Shown here piece by piece: positions 34,995 through 44,239 of a stretch of DNA of 44,239 bases (positions within the stretch are counted from its first letter, which is position 1; each line of letters opens with the position of its first letter). The notes below the pieces were generated by a model. That model was given only the letters and a program-made list of their open reading frames with translations, was not told where the DNA came from and made no database searches. The translations under genes and the position numbers were made by a program. The stretch is from positions 1 through 44,239 of the forward strand of contig CALWZK010000014.1 of NCBI GenBank assembly GCA_944386015.1, written 5' to 3'. Source of the DNA: an uncultured Faecalibacterium sp. (GTDB taxonomy: Bacteria > Bacillota > Clostridia > Oscillospirales > Ruminococcaceae).

Positions 34995-36026
34995 ATGGCT
35001 GTAAGAGTTGCTATCAATGGTTTTGGCCGCATTGGCCGTCTGGCTTTCCGTCAGATGTTCGACGCTGAGGGTTACGAGGTCGTCGCTATCAACGATCTGA
35101 CCAGCCCCAAGATGCTGGCTCACCTGCTGAAGTACGACACCGCTCAGGGTTCCTTCTGCGGCAAGATCGGCGAGAACAAGCACACCGTTTCTTCCACCGA
35201 GGACTCCATCGTCGTCGACGGCAAGGAGATCAAGATCTACGCCATTAAGGACGCTAAGGATTGCCCCTGGGGCGAGCTGAACGTTGATGTCGTGCTGGAG
35301 TGCACCGGCTTCTACACCAGCAAGGAGAAGAGCATGGCTCACATCCAGGCTGGCGCCAAGAAGGTCGTCATTTCCGCTCCTGCCGGCAACGACCTGAAGA
35401 CCATCGTCTACTCCGTCAACGAGAAGACCCTGACCGCTGAGGATCAGGTCATTTCCGCTGCTTCCTGCACCACCAACTGCCTGGCTCCCATGGCCGACAC
35501 CCTGAACAAGGCCTTCCCCATCGTTTCCGGTATCATGACCACCGTTCATGCTTACACCGGTGACCAGATGATCCTGGATGGTCCTCAGCGCAAGGGCGAC
35601 CTGCGCCGTGCTCGTGCTGGTGCACAGAACATCGTCCCCAACAGCACCGGTGCTGCCAAGGCCATCGGCCTGGTCATCCCCGAGCTGAACGGCAAGCTGA
35701 TCGGCTCTGCTCAGCGTGTGCCTGTTCCCACCGGTTCTACCACCATCCTGGTTGCCGTTGTCAAGGGCAAGGACGTCACCAAGGAAGCCATCAACGCCGC
35801 TATGAAGGCTGCTGCTTCTGAGTCCTTCGGCTACAACGAGGATCAGATCGTTTCTTCCGACGTCATCGGCATGCGTTACGGCTCTCTGTTCGACGCTACC
35901 CAGACCATGGTTGCCAAGATCGACGACGACACCTATCAGGTTCAGGTCGTGTCTTGGTACGACAACGAGAACTCCTACACCTCTCAGATGGTCCGCACCA
36001 TCAAGTACTTCGCTGAGAACTGCTAA
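34995..36026 (+). CDS. gap: Glyceraldehyde-3-phosphate dehydrogenase
   Basis: Oxidises and phosphorylates glyceraldehyde-3-phosphate to 1,3-bisphosphoglycerate in glycolysis. In the 343-residue protein: GFGRIGRL (9-16) of the NAD fold, Asp 34 favouring NAD over NADP, the catalytic Cys 158 in [12 protein letters not shown] and His 185 in [15 protein letters not shown] precedes the ATG. Codon choice differs from neighbouring genes: many GCT, GTT, TCC and CGT codons instead of the G/C-ended set used elsewhere, as expected for a very highly expressed gene. It has its own promoter and terminator. Confidence 0.98.
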   Translation: MAVRVAINGFGRIGRLAFRQMFDAEGYEVVAINDLTSPKMLAHLLKYDTAQGSFCGKIGENKHTVSSTEDSIVVDGKEIKIYAIKDAKDCPWGELNVDVVLECTGFYTSKEKSMAHIQAGAKKVVISAPAGNDLKTIVYSVNEKTLTAEDQVISAASCTTNCLAPMADTLNKAFPIVSGIMTTVHAYTGDQMILDGPQRKGDLRRARAGAQNIVPNSTGAAKAIGLVIPELNGKLIGSAQRVPVPTGSTTILVAVVKGKDVTKEAINAAMKAAASESFGYNEDQIVSSDVIGMRYGSLFDATQTMVAKIDDDTYQVQVVSWYDNENSYTSQMVRTIKYFAENC

Positions 36027-36054
36027 GTACTGAGGGTACTCCAAAGGGCTAATG

Positions 36055-36086
36055 AAGGCCGCCGGCGAAAGCCGGCGGCCTTTTTG
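36055..36086 (+). terminator. Intrinsic terminator after gap
   Basis: Perfect 12-bp stem AAGGCCGCCGGC/GCCGGCGGCCTT with a GAAA tetraloop and a T run. Confidence 0.95.
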
Positions 36087-36136
36087 GTTTTTAAAAAAGA
36101 AAAGCTCAATTTTTTGTATTTTTTCTGCCGGTTTGC

Positions 36137-36165
36137 TGGACATTTGAATCAGAAAAGAGTTTAAT
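36137..36165 (+). promoter_or_regulatory. Promoter of the MutS-like gene
   Basis: TGGACA (36137-36142), 17-base spacer, TTTAAT (36160-36165). The start of transcription near 36172 coincides with an upstream in-frame ATG and argues against using it. Confidence 0.75.
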
Positions 36166-36204
36166 AAAGCTATGTCCAGCAGTGAGCAGAAAAGGGGCGA
36201 TCGT

Positions 36205-37836
36205 ATGCCAGACAGACCGCTGACGGCCGGGCGGGGGAGTTTCCGCCTGTTGTATCCGCCGCACACACCAGACAAGGGGAGCACGCTGCCCGATACCAGC
36301 TTTTTCCACACATTGCAGATCGATCAGATGGTCTCGGTGCGGCGGGAGAGCTGGCGGGGCCTGCCGGATCTGCGGCTGGATCAGTTTTACACCACAGACC
36401 CCGATGTGCTGGCCTGGCGGCTGGACGTGGTGGCAGACCTGGTGGACAGTGAGCCTTTGCGGGGCCTGATCCGGGACGCTCTGCCCATGCTGCGGGACGC
36501 CGCCGAAATGCGGAAAGTCCTGAACGACACCGGTTCCTCGGTGGAGAGCAGCCTGGCCTCGGTGCGGTATCTGGAAATTGATCTGGAGCTGGTGGAAATG
36601 TTCCACGGCCGCCTGGAGCAGGCAGAGTTCCACAGCGCCGGCTTTACCGCCCTGCAGGAAGAAATTGAGTCCCGCCGGAACAGCGAGGACTATAAAGCCC
36701 TCAGCCGACAGCTGGAGCGCACCGAATACCAGGTGGGCCATGTGCGGAGCATTGCCCTGGGGGTCAACCTGGACGGGACTTTGCGGGTCACCGAAGTGGG
36801 GCTGCTGGCCCTGAACACCGACCGCTACCGCCAGGGCAGCGTCCTGGACAAACTGATGGGGAAGGACAAGACCGACCCCATGGTCTGCATCTCGGGCTTT
36901 GCCAACCTGGCCAAGACCGCCCGTGAGGAGGAAAAGCACGCCCTGGACCAGGCCGTCTGCCGGGCCCTGGACAGCGCCTTCTCCAAGACCATCCGCAGCT
37001 GGGAGCCGGTCATCGACCAGTATTTCCGGGACGAGACCTCCTTTTTCATCGGGCTGCTGGATGATTTCCGGTTTTTGTCGGCGGCGGTCACCTTCCTGAT
37101 GGAACTGAAGGGCCACGGCTGCCCCCTCTGCCGCCCCGAGATCCGCCCCATGGCGGAAAAAGCCCTCCAGCTCAAAGATGTGTACAATCCCATGCTGGTG
37201 CTCCGCAGCGAGGGCCAGGGCCCGGTGGTGTCCAATGATTTCGGCTATGATGCCAGGGGACGGTTTTACCTGGTGACAGGCCCCAACCACGGGGGCAAAT
37301 CCATCTTCTGCTACTCCATCGGGATGGCCCAGGCCCTGTTCCAGCTGGGGCTGCTGGTGCCGGCCCGGGAGGCGGTGATGAGCCCGGTGCGGTGCATCTT
37401 CACCCATTTCCCCACCTCGGACGAGGACAACTACGGCAAAGGCCGGCTGGAGAGCGAGTGTGCCCGGATGAGCCATATCCTCCACCTGCTGGAAGGGGAG
37501 GACCTGCTGCTGATGGACGAGAGCTTCAGCTCCACCAGCCTGCTGGAAGGCGGGTACATTGCAGGGGAGGTGCTGTCGGCCATCACTGTGATCGGCTGCG
37601 GCGGGGTCTATGTGACCCACATCCATGAGCTGACCCAGAAGGTGGATCGGTTCAACGCCACCCCCGGCCGCACCGGCTGCATCGACAACCTGGTGGCCCA
37701 GATGAAAAATGTGGCCGACGGCACCCGCAGCTACCGGGTGGTGCGGGCCACCCCCGACGGCCTGAGCTACGCCAAGGACATCGCCCGCAAATATGGCCTC
37801 AGCTGCGAGGAGATCCTGGCAGATCACAAAGGCTGA
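36205..37836 (+). CDS. MutS-family ATPase, not canonical MutS1
   Basis: The 543-residue protein has a C-terminal MutS-type ABC ATPase domain: Walker A TGPNHGGKS (358-366), Walker B LLLMDESFSSTS (Asp-Glu 438-439) and THIHEL. It lacks the N-terminal mismatch-recognition (Phe-x-Glu) domain. The middle region (about 90-300) is helical like the MutS core/lever. It is therefore a short MutS-like protein, perhaps recognising branched or recombining DNA or, as for some MutS2 relatives, ribosomes; it has no visible Smr domain. The ATG at 36205 has AAAAGGGG 8 bases upstream; the ATG at 36172 sits at the transcription start. No mutL neighbour. The role is unknown. Confidence 0.83.
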   Translation: MPDRPLTAGRGSFRLLYPPHTPDKGSTLPDTSFFHTLQIDQMVSVRRESWRGLPDLRLDQFYTTDPDVLAWRLDVVADLVDSEPLRGLIRDALPMLRDAAEMRKVLNDTGSSVESSLASVRYLEIDLELVEMFHGRLEQAEFHSAGFTALQEEIESRRNSEDYKALSRQLERTEYQVGHVRSIALGVNLDGTLRVTEVGLLALNTDRYRQGSVLDKLMGKDKTDPMVCISGFANLAKTAREEEKHALDQAVCRALDSAFSKTIRSWEPVIDQYFRDETSFFIGLLDDFRFLSAAVTFLMELKGHGCPLCRPEIRPMAEKALQLKDVYNPMLVLRSEGQGPVVSNDFGYDARGRFYLVTGPNHGGKSIFCYSIGMAQALFQLGLLVPAREAVMSPVRCIFTHFPTSDEDNYGKGRLESECARMSHILHLLEGEDLLLMDESFSSTSLLEGGYIAGEVLSAITVIGCGGVYVTHIHELTQKVDRFNATPGRTGCIDNLVAQMKNVADGTRSYRVVRATPDGLSYAKDIARKYGLSCEEILADHKG

Positions 37837-37860
37837 GCCGGGCATCCATTCAAACAAAAC

Positions 37861-37907
37861 ACAGCGCCGCGCTTCTCTTGCTGACAGGAAAGGCGCGGCG
37901 TTTTGTT
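37861..37907 (+). terminator. Intrinsic terminator after the MutS-like gene
   Basis: Stem CGCCGCGC (37865-37872) / GCGCGGCG (37893-37900) with a long loop, followed by TTTTGTT. Confidence 0.85.
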
Positions 37908-37931
37908 ATGCCTGCAGGGCGGGCCGGAGCA

Positions 37932-37961
37932 AAGAAAAAGCCCCGCGGCCTTCCGCGGAGC
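37932..37961 (-). terminator. Intrinsic terminator after the nucleotidyltransferase gene
   Basis: 9-bp stem GCTCCGCGG/CCGCGGGGC (one T-G pair, minus strand), 4-base loop, then TTTTTC. Confidence 0.88.
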
Positions 37962-37978
37962 TCTGCTGTTTTTGGGGT

Positions 37979-38890
37979 TCAGAATTGGGCAGGGTAGAGG
38001 CCTTCCTGGGTGAGGCGGGCCAGGGCTGCCATGACGCCGGGTTTATCCTCCCGGTAGGTGACGCCGTACCACTTGTCGGTGCTGTGGAGCATCTGCACCT
38101 GGGCTTTCCCTTCGGCGATCAGGTCCGAGATGATGGTGGGCAGGAAGTACTCGCACTTCAGGGGGTTCTGGGCCAGATTCTCGGCCAGGAACCGGGGGAA
38201 CCGGGTTTCCGCCTCAGCCATAAAGCCGGCGGTCAGCCCCCAGAAGCCCATGCTCACCAGGGTGTCGCCGGGCAGGGTGACCCAACCGTCCCCGTCGGCA
38301 TAGCGGATGGTGCCGTCTTTTTCCTGGACGATCTTGGTCCGCTCGGTGACGCTGGTGAGGGTGCCGTCGGGGGCCACCTCACAGACGCCACGGGAGACGC
38401 TGCCGTTCTCGGTGACAGTGTTCTTCACCTGGTAGCCCACCATGCAGTACTGGGCCTTCCGGCCGTCGGCGTGGGTGGACAGGTAATCGTACATCACCCG
38501 GAAGGCTTCGGGGCCGTAATAGTCGTCCGAGTTGATGACGGCGAAGGGGCCGTGGATCAGGTGCCGGGCGCTGAGCACCGCCTGGCCGGTGCCAAAGGGC
38601 TTGGTCCGCCCTTCGGGGACGGTGTAGGGGGCGGGCAGGTCCTCCAGGGACTGGTAGGCGTATTCCACCTCCATCAGCTTGGCCAGCCGGTCCCCGATGG
38701 CCCGGCGGAAGTCGGCCTCGAACTCCCGGCGGATGATGAAGATCACCTTCTCAAAGCCGGCCCGGCGGGCGTCAAAAATGGAATAATCAATGATCAGCTG
38801 GCCGGAGGGCCCCACCGGGTCCAGCTGCTTCATGCCGCCGTAGCGGCTGCCCATGCCGGCAGCCAGTACGACCAGAACGGGTTTTTCCAT
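37979..38890 (-). CDS. Sugar-phosphate nucleotidyltransferase family protein
   Basis: The 303-residue protein has the nucleotidyltransferase signature LAAGMGSRYGG (9-19) followed by KQLDPVGPSG. Later motifs are FGTGQAVLSAR and INSDDYYG, where the Asp pair would hold the metal ion. It belongs to the GlmU/RfbA/GalU-like NTP_transferase superfamily, but the GSRYGGMKQLDP start marks a separate branch. Its sugar and nucleotide are not known to me. AAAGGAGG lies 9 bases before the ATG. It is monocistronic on the minus strand between glycolytic genes, with its own promoter and terminator. A cell-wall or glycogen sugar-nucleotide role is an inference. Confidence 0.85.
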   Translation of the reverse strand: MEKPVLVVLAAGMGSRYGGMKQLDPVGPSGQLIIDYSIFDARRAGFEKVIFIIRREFEADFRRAIGDRLAKLMEVEYAYQSLEDLPAPYTVPEGRTKPFGTGQAVLSARHLIHGPFAVINSDDYYGPEAFRVMYDYLSTHADGRKAQYCMVGYQVKNTVTENGSVSRGVCEVAPDGTLTSVTERTKIVQEKDGTIRYADGDGWVTLPGDTLVSMGFWGLTAGFMAEAETRFPRFLAENLAQNPLKCEYFLPTIISDLIAEGKAQVQMLHSTDKWYGVTYREDKPGVMAALARLTQEGLYPAQF

Positions 38891-38938
38891 AGAAAAGTTC
38901 CTCCTTTGCGGCCGGGTGGCCCGGCTGCCTTTGGGTCT

Positions 38939-38968
38939 ATTATAGCCCCAGGGTCAGGCGGTTGACAA
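38939..38968 (-). promoter_or_regulatory. Promoter of the nucleotidyltransferase gene
   Basis: Minus strand: TTGTCA (38963-38968), 18-base spacer, TATAAT (38939-38944). Confidence 0.7.
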
Positions 38969-39048
38969 GCCCGTTTTTCCAAATCACAGCAGGGCGCGTT
39001 TTTTGCCGCCGAAAGGGCCGGTTTGTCAAAAAACAATCAAATAACGGC

Positions 39049-39077
39049 TTGCTTTAAACCGCCGATTTGTATATAAT
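39049..39077 (+). promoter_or_regulatory. Promoter of pgk
   Basis: TTGCTT (39049-39054), 17-base spacer, TATAAT (39072-39077), about 78 bases before the pgk ATG; divergent from the nucleotidyltransferase promoter. Confidence 0.75.
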
Positions 39078-39154
39078 AGAATTATCCACGGGGAGACCCG
39101 AAGAGGACAAAACTCACTTCAGACAAATTCAAGGATTGAGAGGAGTTTAGAACA

Positions 39155-40363
<1,209 letters not shown>

Positions 40364-40392
40364 GGCAGTCGCTTTTCACAACAAGTTGTGAT

Positions 40393-40430
40393 GGGTGCGG
40401 CGGCGCATCGCCGCCGCACCCTTTTGTTTT
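40393..40430 (+). terminator. Intrinsic terminator between pgk and tpiA
   Basis: Perfect 13-bp stem GGGTGCGGCGGCG/CGCCGCCGCACCC with a 3-base loop, followed by TTTTGTTTT. No evident promoter lies in the 48 bases before tpiA, so it probably attenuates rather than ends the operon. Confidence 0.9.
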
Positions 40431-40478
40431 GGGCGGCTTTTACCGCTGCCCCTATGGAAAAGACAAGGAGAAACCATT

Positions 40479-41249
40479 ATGGATAAAGCAAAGCGCAAGG
40501 CTATCATTGCCGGCAACTGGAAGATGAACAAGACCGCCACCGAGGCTGCCCAGCTGATCGATGAGCTGATCCCCGCCGTCAAGGACGCCGGCTGCGAGGT
40601 TGTCATCTGCACCCCCTACACCGACCTGGTGACCGCCGTGGCCAAGACCAAGGGCACCAACATCCATGTGGGCGCTGAGAACGTCCACTTCGAGAAGTCC
40701 GGCGCCTTCACCGGCGAGATCAGCGCTGACATGCTGGTTGACCTGGGCGTGGAGTACGTCATCGTGGGCCACAGCGAGCGCCGCCAGTACTTCGCAGAGA
40801 CCGACCAGACCGTCAACAAGCGTGCCCTGGCCGCTCTGAACGCCGGCCTCAAGACCATCATTTGCGTGGGCGAGAGCCTGCAGCAGCGCGAGGAGGGCGT
40901 CACCGAGGAGCTGGTCCGCATGCAGACCAAGATCGCCCTGCAGGGTGTCACCGCCGAGCAGATGGCCAACGTGGTCATCGCCTACGAGCCTGTCTGGGCC
41001 ATCGGCACCGGCAAGACCGCTACCGCTGACCAGGCCGAGGAGGTCTGCGCCCAGATCCGCAAGGTGATCGGCGAGCTGTACGGCGAGGCTGTGGCCGAGG
41101 CTACCACCGTCCAGTACGGCGGCAGCATGAACGCCAAGAACTGCGAGGAGCTGCTGGGCAAGAAGGATGTGGACGGCGGCCTGATCGGCGGCGCATCCCT
41201 GAAGGCTCCCGACTTTGCAGTGATCGTCAACGCTGCTACCAAGGGCTGA
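40479..41249 (+). CDS. tpiA: Triosephosphate isomerase
   Basis: Interconverts dihydroxyacetone phosphate and glyceraldehyde-3-phosphate. The 256-residue protein has all catalytic residues: Lys 15 in GNWKMNK, His 98 in VGHSERR and Glu 170 in [12 protein letters not shown], plus the phosphate loop GGSMNAKN. The ATG at 40479 has AAGGAG upstream; the longer in-frame reading to 40395 runs through the pgk terminator. gpmI follows after 33 bases, so tpiA and gpmI are co-transcribed. Confidence 0.98.
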   Translation: MDKAKRKAIIAGNWKMNKTATEAAQLIDELIPAVKDAGCEVVICTPYTDLVTAVAKTKGTNIHVGAENVHFEKSGAFTGEISADMLVDLGVEYVIVGHSERRQYFAETDQTVNKRALAALNAGLKTIICVGESLQQREEGVTEELVRMQTKIALQGVTAEQMANVVIAYEPVWAIGTGKTATADQAEEVCAQIRKVIGELYGEAVAEATTVQYGGSMNAKNCEELLGKKDVDGGLIGGASLKAPDFAVIVNAATKG

Positions 41250-41282
41250 GCCTTTGGCAAATCAATAGAAACCGAGGATTAA

Positions 41283-42821
41283 ATGATTATGGCAAAGAAA
41301 CCCATGATGCTCTGCATCCTTGACGGCTTCGGCTGGGTGCCGGACCAGGTGGATGGCAACGCCATCGTCGCCGCCAAGACTCCCTATATTGACCACCTGT
41401 TTGCCACCTGCCCCAACGTCACCATCGGCGCTTCGGGCATGAGCGTCGGCCTGCCCGACGGTCAGATGGGCAACTCGGAGGTCGGCCACACCAACATCGG
41501 CGCCGGCCGCATTGTCTACCAGCAGCTGACCCTCATCACCAAGTCCATCCAGGACGGCGAGATGCAGAAGAATGAGGTGCTGGTCCGCAACATGAAGGCC
41601 GCCATTGATGCCGGCAAGGCCATCCACTTTATGGGCCTGATGGGCACCGGCGGCGTCCACAGCCACGAGGAGCACCTGTTCGGCCTGCTGGAGATGGCCA
41701 AGGCCCTGGGCGCCAAGGACGTCTATGTCCACGCCATCATGGATGGCCGTGACACCGACCCCCACGACGGCGAGCACTTCCTCCAGAACGTCCAGAACGA
41801 GCTGGACAAGCTGGGCATCGGCAAGATTGCCACCGTCACCGGCCGCTACTACGCCATGGACCGCGACAAGAACTGGGACCGCGAGGAGAAGGCCTATGCT
41901 GCCTTTGTCTACGGCGAAGGGGAGAAGGCCAACGGCTGGAAAGAGTGCATCGAGCGCAGCTATGCCAACGGTGTCACCGATGAGTTCGTGGTGCCCTGCG
42001 TCACCTGCGAGGGCGGCCGCGTCACCGAGGGCGACACCGTCGTCTTCATCAACTTCCGCCCCGACCGTGCCCGCCAGATGACCCGCATCTTTGTGGACGA
42101 CGACTTCAACGGCTTTGAGCGCCGCTATGGCCGGTTCCCGGTCCACTACGTCTGCATGACCGAGTACGACGCCACCATGCCCAACTGCGAAGTGGCTTAT
42201 CCCCCGGTGGACCTGAACAACGTCATGGGCGAGTATATCTCCAACCTGGGCATGACCCAGCTGCGGATTGCCGAGACCGAGAAGTACGCCCACGTCACCT
42301 TCTTCTTCAACGGCGGCCGCGAGGAGCCCTTCGCCGGCGAGGATCGCTGCGTGATCCCCAGCCCCAAGGTGGCCACCTACGACCTGAAGCCCGAGATGAG
42401 CGCCCCCGAGGTTGCTGAGGAGTGCGTCAAGCGGATTGAGAGCGGCAAGTACGACGTCATCATCCTGAACTTCGCCAACTGCGATATGGTGGGCCACACC
42501 GGCGTCTTTGACGCCGCCGTCAAGGCTGTGGAGGCCGTGGACCAGTGCGCAGGCAAGGTCATCGATGCTGTGCTGGCTGCCGGCGGCAAGGTCATCCTGA
42601 CCGCCGACCACGGCAACGCCGACAAGATGAAGAACCCCGACGGCACCCCCTTCACCGCCCACACCACCAACCCGGTGCCCTGTGTGGTGATCGGCGCCGG
42701 CAATGACTTCACCCTCCGTGAGGGCGGCGTCCTGAGCGATCTGGTTCCCACCATGTTTGATCTGATGGGTGTTCCCCAGCCCAAGGAAATGACCGGCAAG
42801 AGCCTGATTGTCCGCAAGTAA
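41283..42821 (+). CDS. gpmI: 2,3-bisphosphoglycerate-independent phosphoglycerate mutase
   Basis: Mn-dependent interconversion of 3- and 2-phosphoglycerate. The 512-residue protein (typical length) has the metal ligand Asp 14 in LDGFGW, the catalytic Ser 65 in QMGNSEVGH, MDGRDTDP, NFANCDMVGHTG and the C-terminal TADHGNADKM metal site. Two ATG codons (41283, 41289) follow GAGG; the spacing of 5 or 11 bases does not settle the choice. It completes a gap / pgk-tpiA-gpmI lower-glycolysis set; enolase is not present in the window. Confidence 0.97.
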   Translation: MIMAKKPMMLCILDGFGWVPDQVDGNAIVAAKTPYIDHLFATCPNVTIGASGMSVGLPDGQMGNSEVGHTNIGAGRIVYQQLTLITKSIQDGEMQKNEVLVRNMKAAIDAGKAIHFMGLMGTGGVHSHEEHLFGLLEMAKALGAKDVYVHAIMDGRDTDPHDGEHFLQNVQNELDKLGIGKIATVTGRYYAMDRDKNWDREEKAYAAFVYGEGEKANGWKECIERSYANGVTDEFVVPCVTCEGGRVTEGDTVVFINFRPDRARQMTRIFVDDDFNGFERRYGRFPVHYVCMTEYDATMPNCEVAYPPVDLNNVMGEYISNLGMTQLRIAETEKYAHVTFFFNGGREEPFAGEDRCVIPSPKVATYDLKPEMSAPEVAEECVKRIESGKYDVIILNFANCDMVGHTGVFDAAVKAVEAVDQCAGKVIDAVLAAGGKVILTADHGNADKMKNPDGTPFTAHTTNPVPCVVIGAGNDFTLREGGVLSDLVPTMFDLMGVPQPKEMTGKSLIVRK

Positions 42822-42856
42822 GGAAAACTTACCGGCCCCAGGCTGAAAAGCAATTC

Positions 42857-42904
42857 AGAGCCCCGCAGGCCCCTGTCACAGGGCAGGCCCGCGGGGCTCT
42901 TTCT
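42857..42904 (+). terminator. Intrinsic terminator after gpmI
   Basis: Outer stem AGAGCCCCGC/GCGGGGCTCT with an inner GCCC-CTGT/ACAG-GGC hairpin, followed by TTTCT. Confidence 0.88.
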
Positions 42905-43012
42905 GTACCGGGGCAAAGAGGCCTTCTCCGGGCCCTTTTGCTTTTGCCGGTAACTTTTCTTTCTCCCGGGCAAAGGCCCGCTGGAGCCCCTGAAATGGGC
43001 AGCAAAAAGCCC

Positions 43013-43050
43013 CCGCGGCTTCCGGTGAACCCGGAGGCTGCGGGGGCTTT
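43013..43050 (-). terminator. Intrinsic terminator after oppF
   Basis: Long stem AAAGCCCCCGC-GC-TCCGG / CCGGA-GC-GCGGGGGCTTT with short mismatches, and TTTTTGC on the minus strand. It also has TTT on the plus strand and may work both ways. Confidence 0.88.
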
Positions 43051-43086
43051 GGTTGCGGTTTGGGCTTTCAGGTGGGCAGGGAAGAC

Positions 43087-44020
<934 letters not shown>

Positions 44021-44028
<8 letters not shown>

Positions 44029-44239
44029 TGGTGTGGTCCTCCATCAGTTTCTTGCGCAGGTTCTGGATCGAGTGGGGGCGGTCCACCTTGGGTGCCCGGG
44101 GGTCCAGATACCAGGTCTTGGCGGCATGGGTGGGCGACACCTGGAAGAAGGGCGGCTCTTTGACAAAGTCAATGGCCAGCGCCATCTTGTTGCGGGGTGC
44201 GAAGGCATCGCCGTGAATCTCGTTGAAGAGGTTCGGGGG
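44021..44239 (-). CDS. oppD: OppD/DppD peptide transporter ATPase, C-terminal fragment
   Basis: Partial gene running off the window edge. The last 72 codons read without a stop from 44239 to the TGA at 44021-44023. The translation contains [16 protein letters not shown], then [17 protein letters not shown], the usual C-terminal oligopeptide-transporter region of OppD, although the Cys residues of the classical signature are replaced here (Arg-Asn in place of Arg-Cys). The stop overlaps the oppF start by a few bases. The partner ATPase to OppF; the permease and binding-protein genes should lie beyond the edge. Confidence 0.85.

Overview
The window is GC-rich, tightly packed bacterial chromosome. 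It has Gram-positive features: AGGAGG-type ribosome binding sites, Mini-III RNase, homologues of the sporulation proteins SpoIID and SpoVB, a PASTA-domain kinase-like protein, and short intergenic regions with TTGACA/TATAAT promoters and GC-rich hairpin terminators. High GC combined with clostridial gene families suggests an anaerobic Oscillospiraceae/Ruminococcaceae gut bacterium (Faecalibacterium, Gemmiger or Subdoligranulum type). This placement is inference. I see no phage, insertion sequence, CRISPR array or rRNA. The region reads as core genome with a few less familiar genes.

Layout. 1-4.6 kb: obg and mrnC (ribosome maturation), a short Asn/Ser/Thr/Lys-rich gene on the minus strand, an RsmF-like rRNA methyltransferase and yebC. 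4.6-6.4 kb: a zinc-ribbon/kinase-like/PASTA membrane protein that lacks two catalytic aspartates. 6.5-14.2 kb (minus): gltD, gltB and gdhA, the two routes of ammonium assimilation into glutamate. gltB has an unusual leader with a terminator right after the promoter. 14.4-15.3 kb (minus): an Mrp/NBP35 iron-sulfur carrier. 15.5-20.4 kb (plus): SpoVB-like flippase, CapD-like nucleotide-sugar dehydratase and diaminopimelate decarboxylase, a cell-envelope group. 20.5-23.0 kb (minus): an RluA-family pseudouridine synthase followed by comM. 23.2-29.0 kb (plus): radC, then uvrB-uvrA (overlapping). 29.1-30.0 kb: tRNA-Pro(GGG) and a NERD-nuclease/topoisomerase-zinc-finger protein. 30.2-32.3 kb: a secreted C39-like protein and, convergent to it, SpoIID. 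32.6-34.8 kb: citrate synthase and a small membrane protein. 35.0-42.8 kb: glycolytic genes gap, pgk, tpiA and gpmI, with a MutS-family ATPase and a nucleotidyltransferase lying between gap and pgk. 43.1 kb to the end (minus): oppF and the 3' end of oppD.

The genes fall into coherent modules: ribosome biogenesis, nitrogen assimilation, envelope synthesis, excision repair, lower glycolysis and peptide uptake. The most unusual items are the gltB leader (promoter, immediate terminator, then a second hairpin, with the same octamer GAGCTATG in both loops), the PASTA pseudokinase, the tiny repeat-containing basic protein at 1882-2070, and the mrp translation start, where a hairpin separates the Shine-Dalgarno sequence from the ATG.
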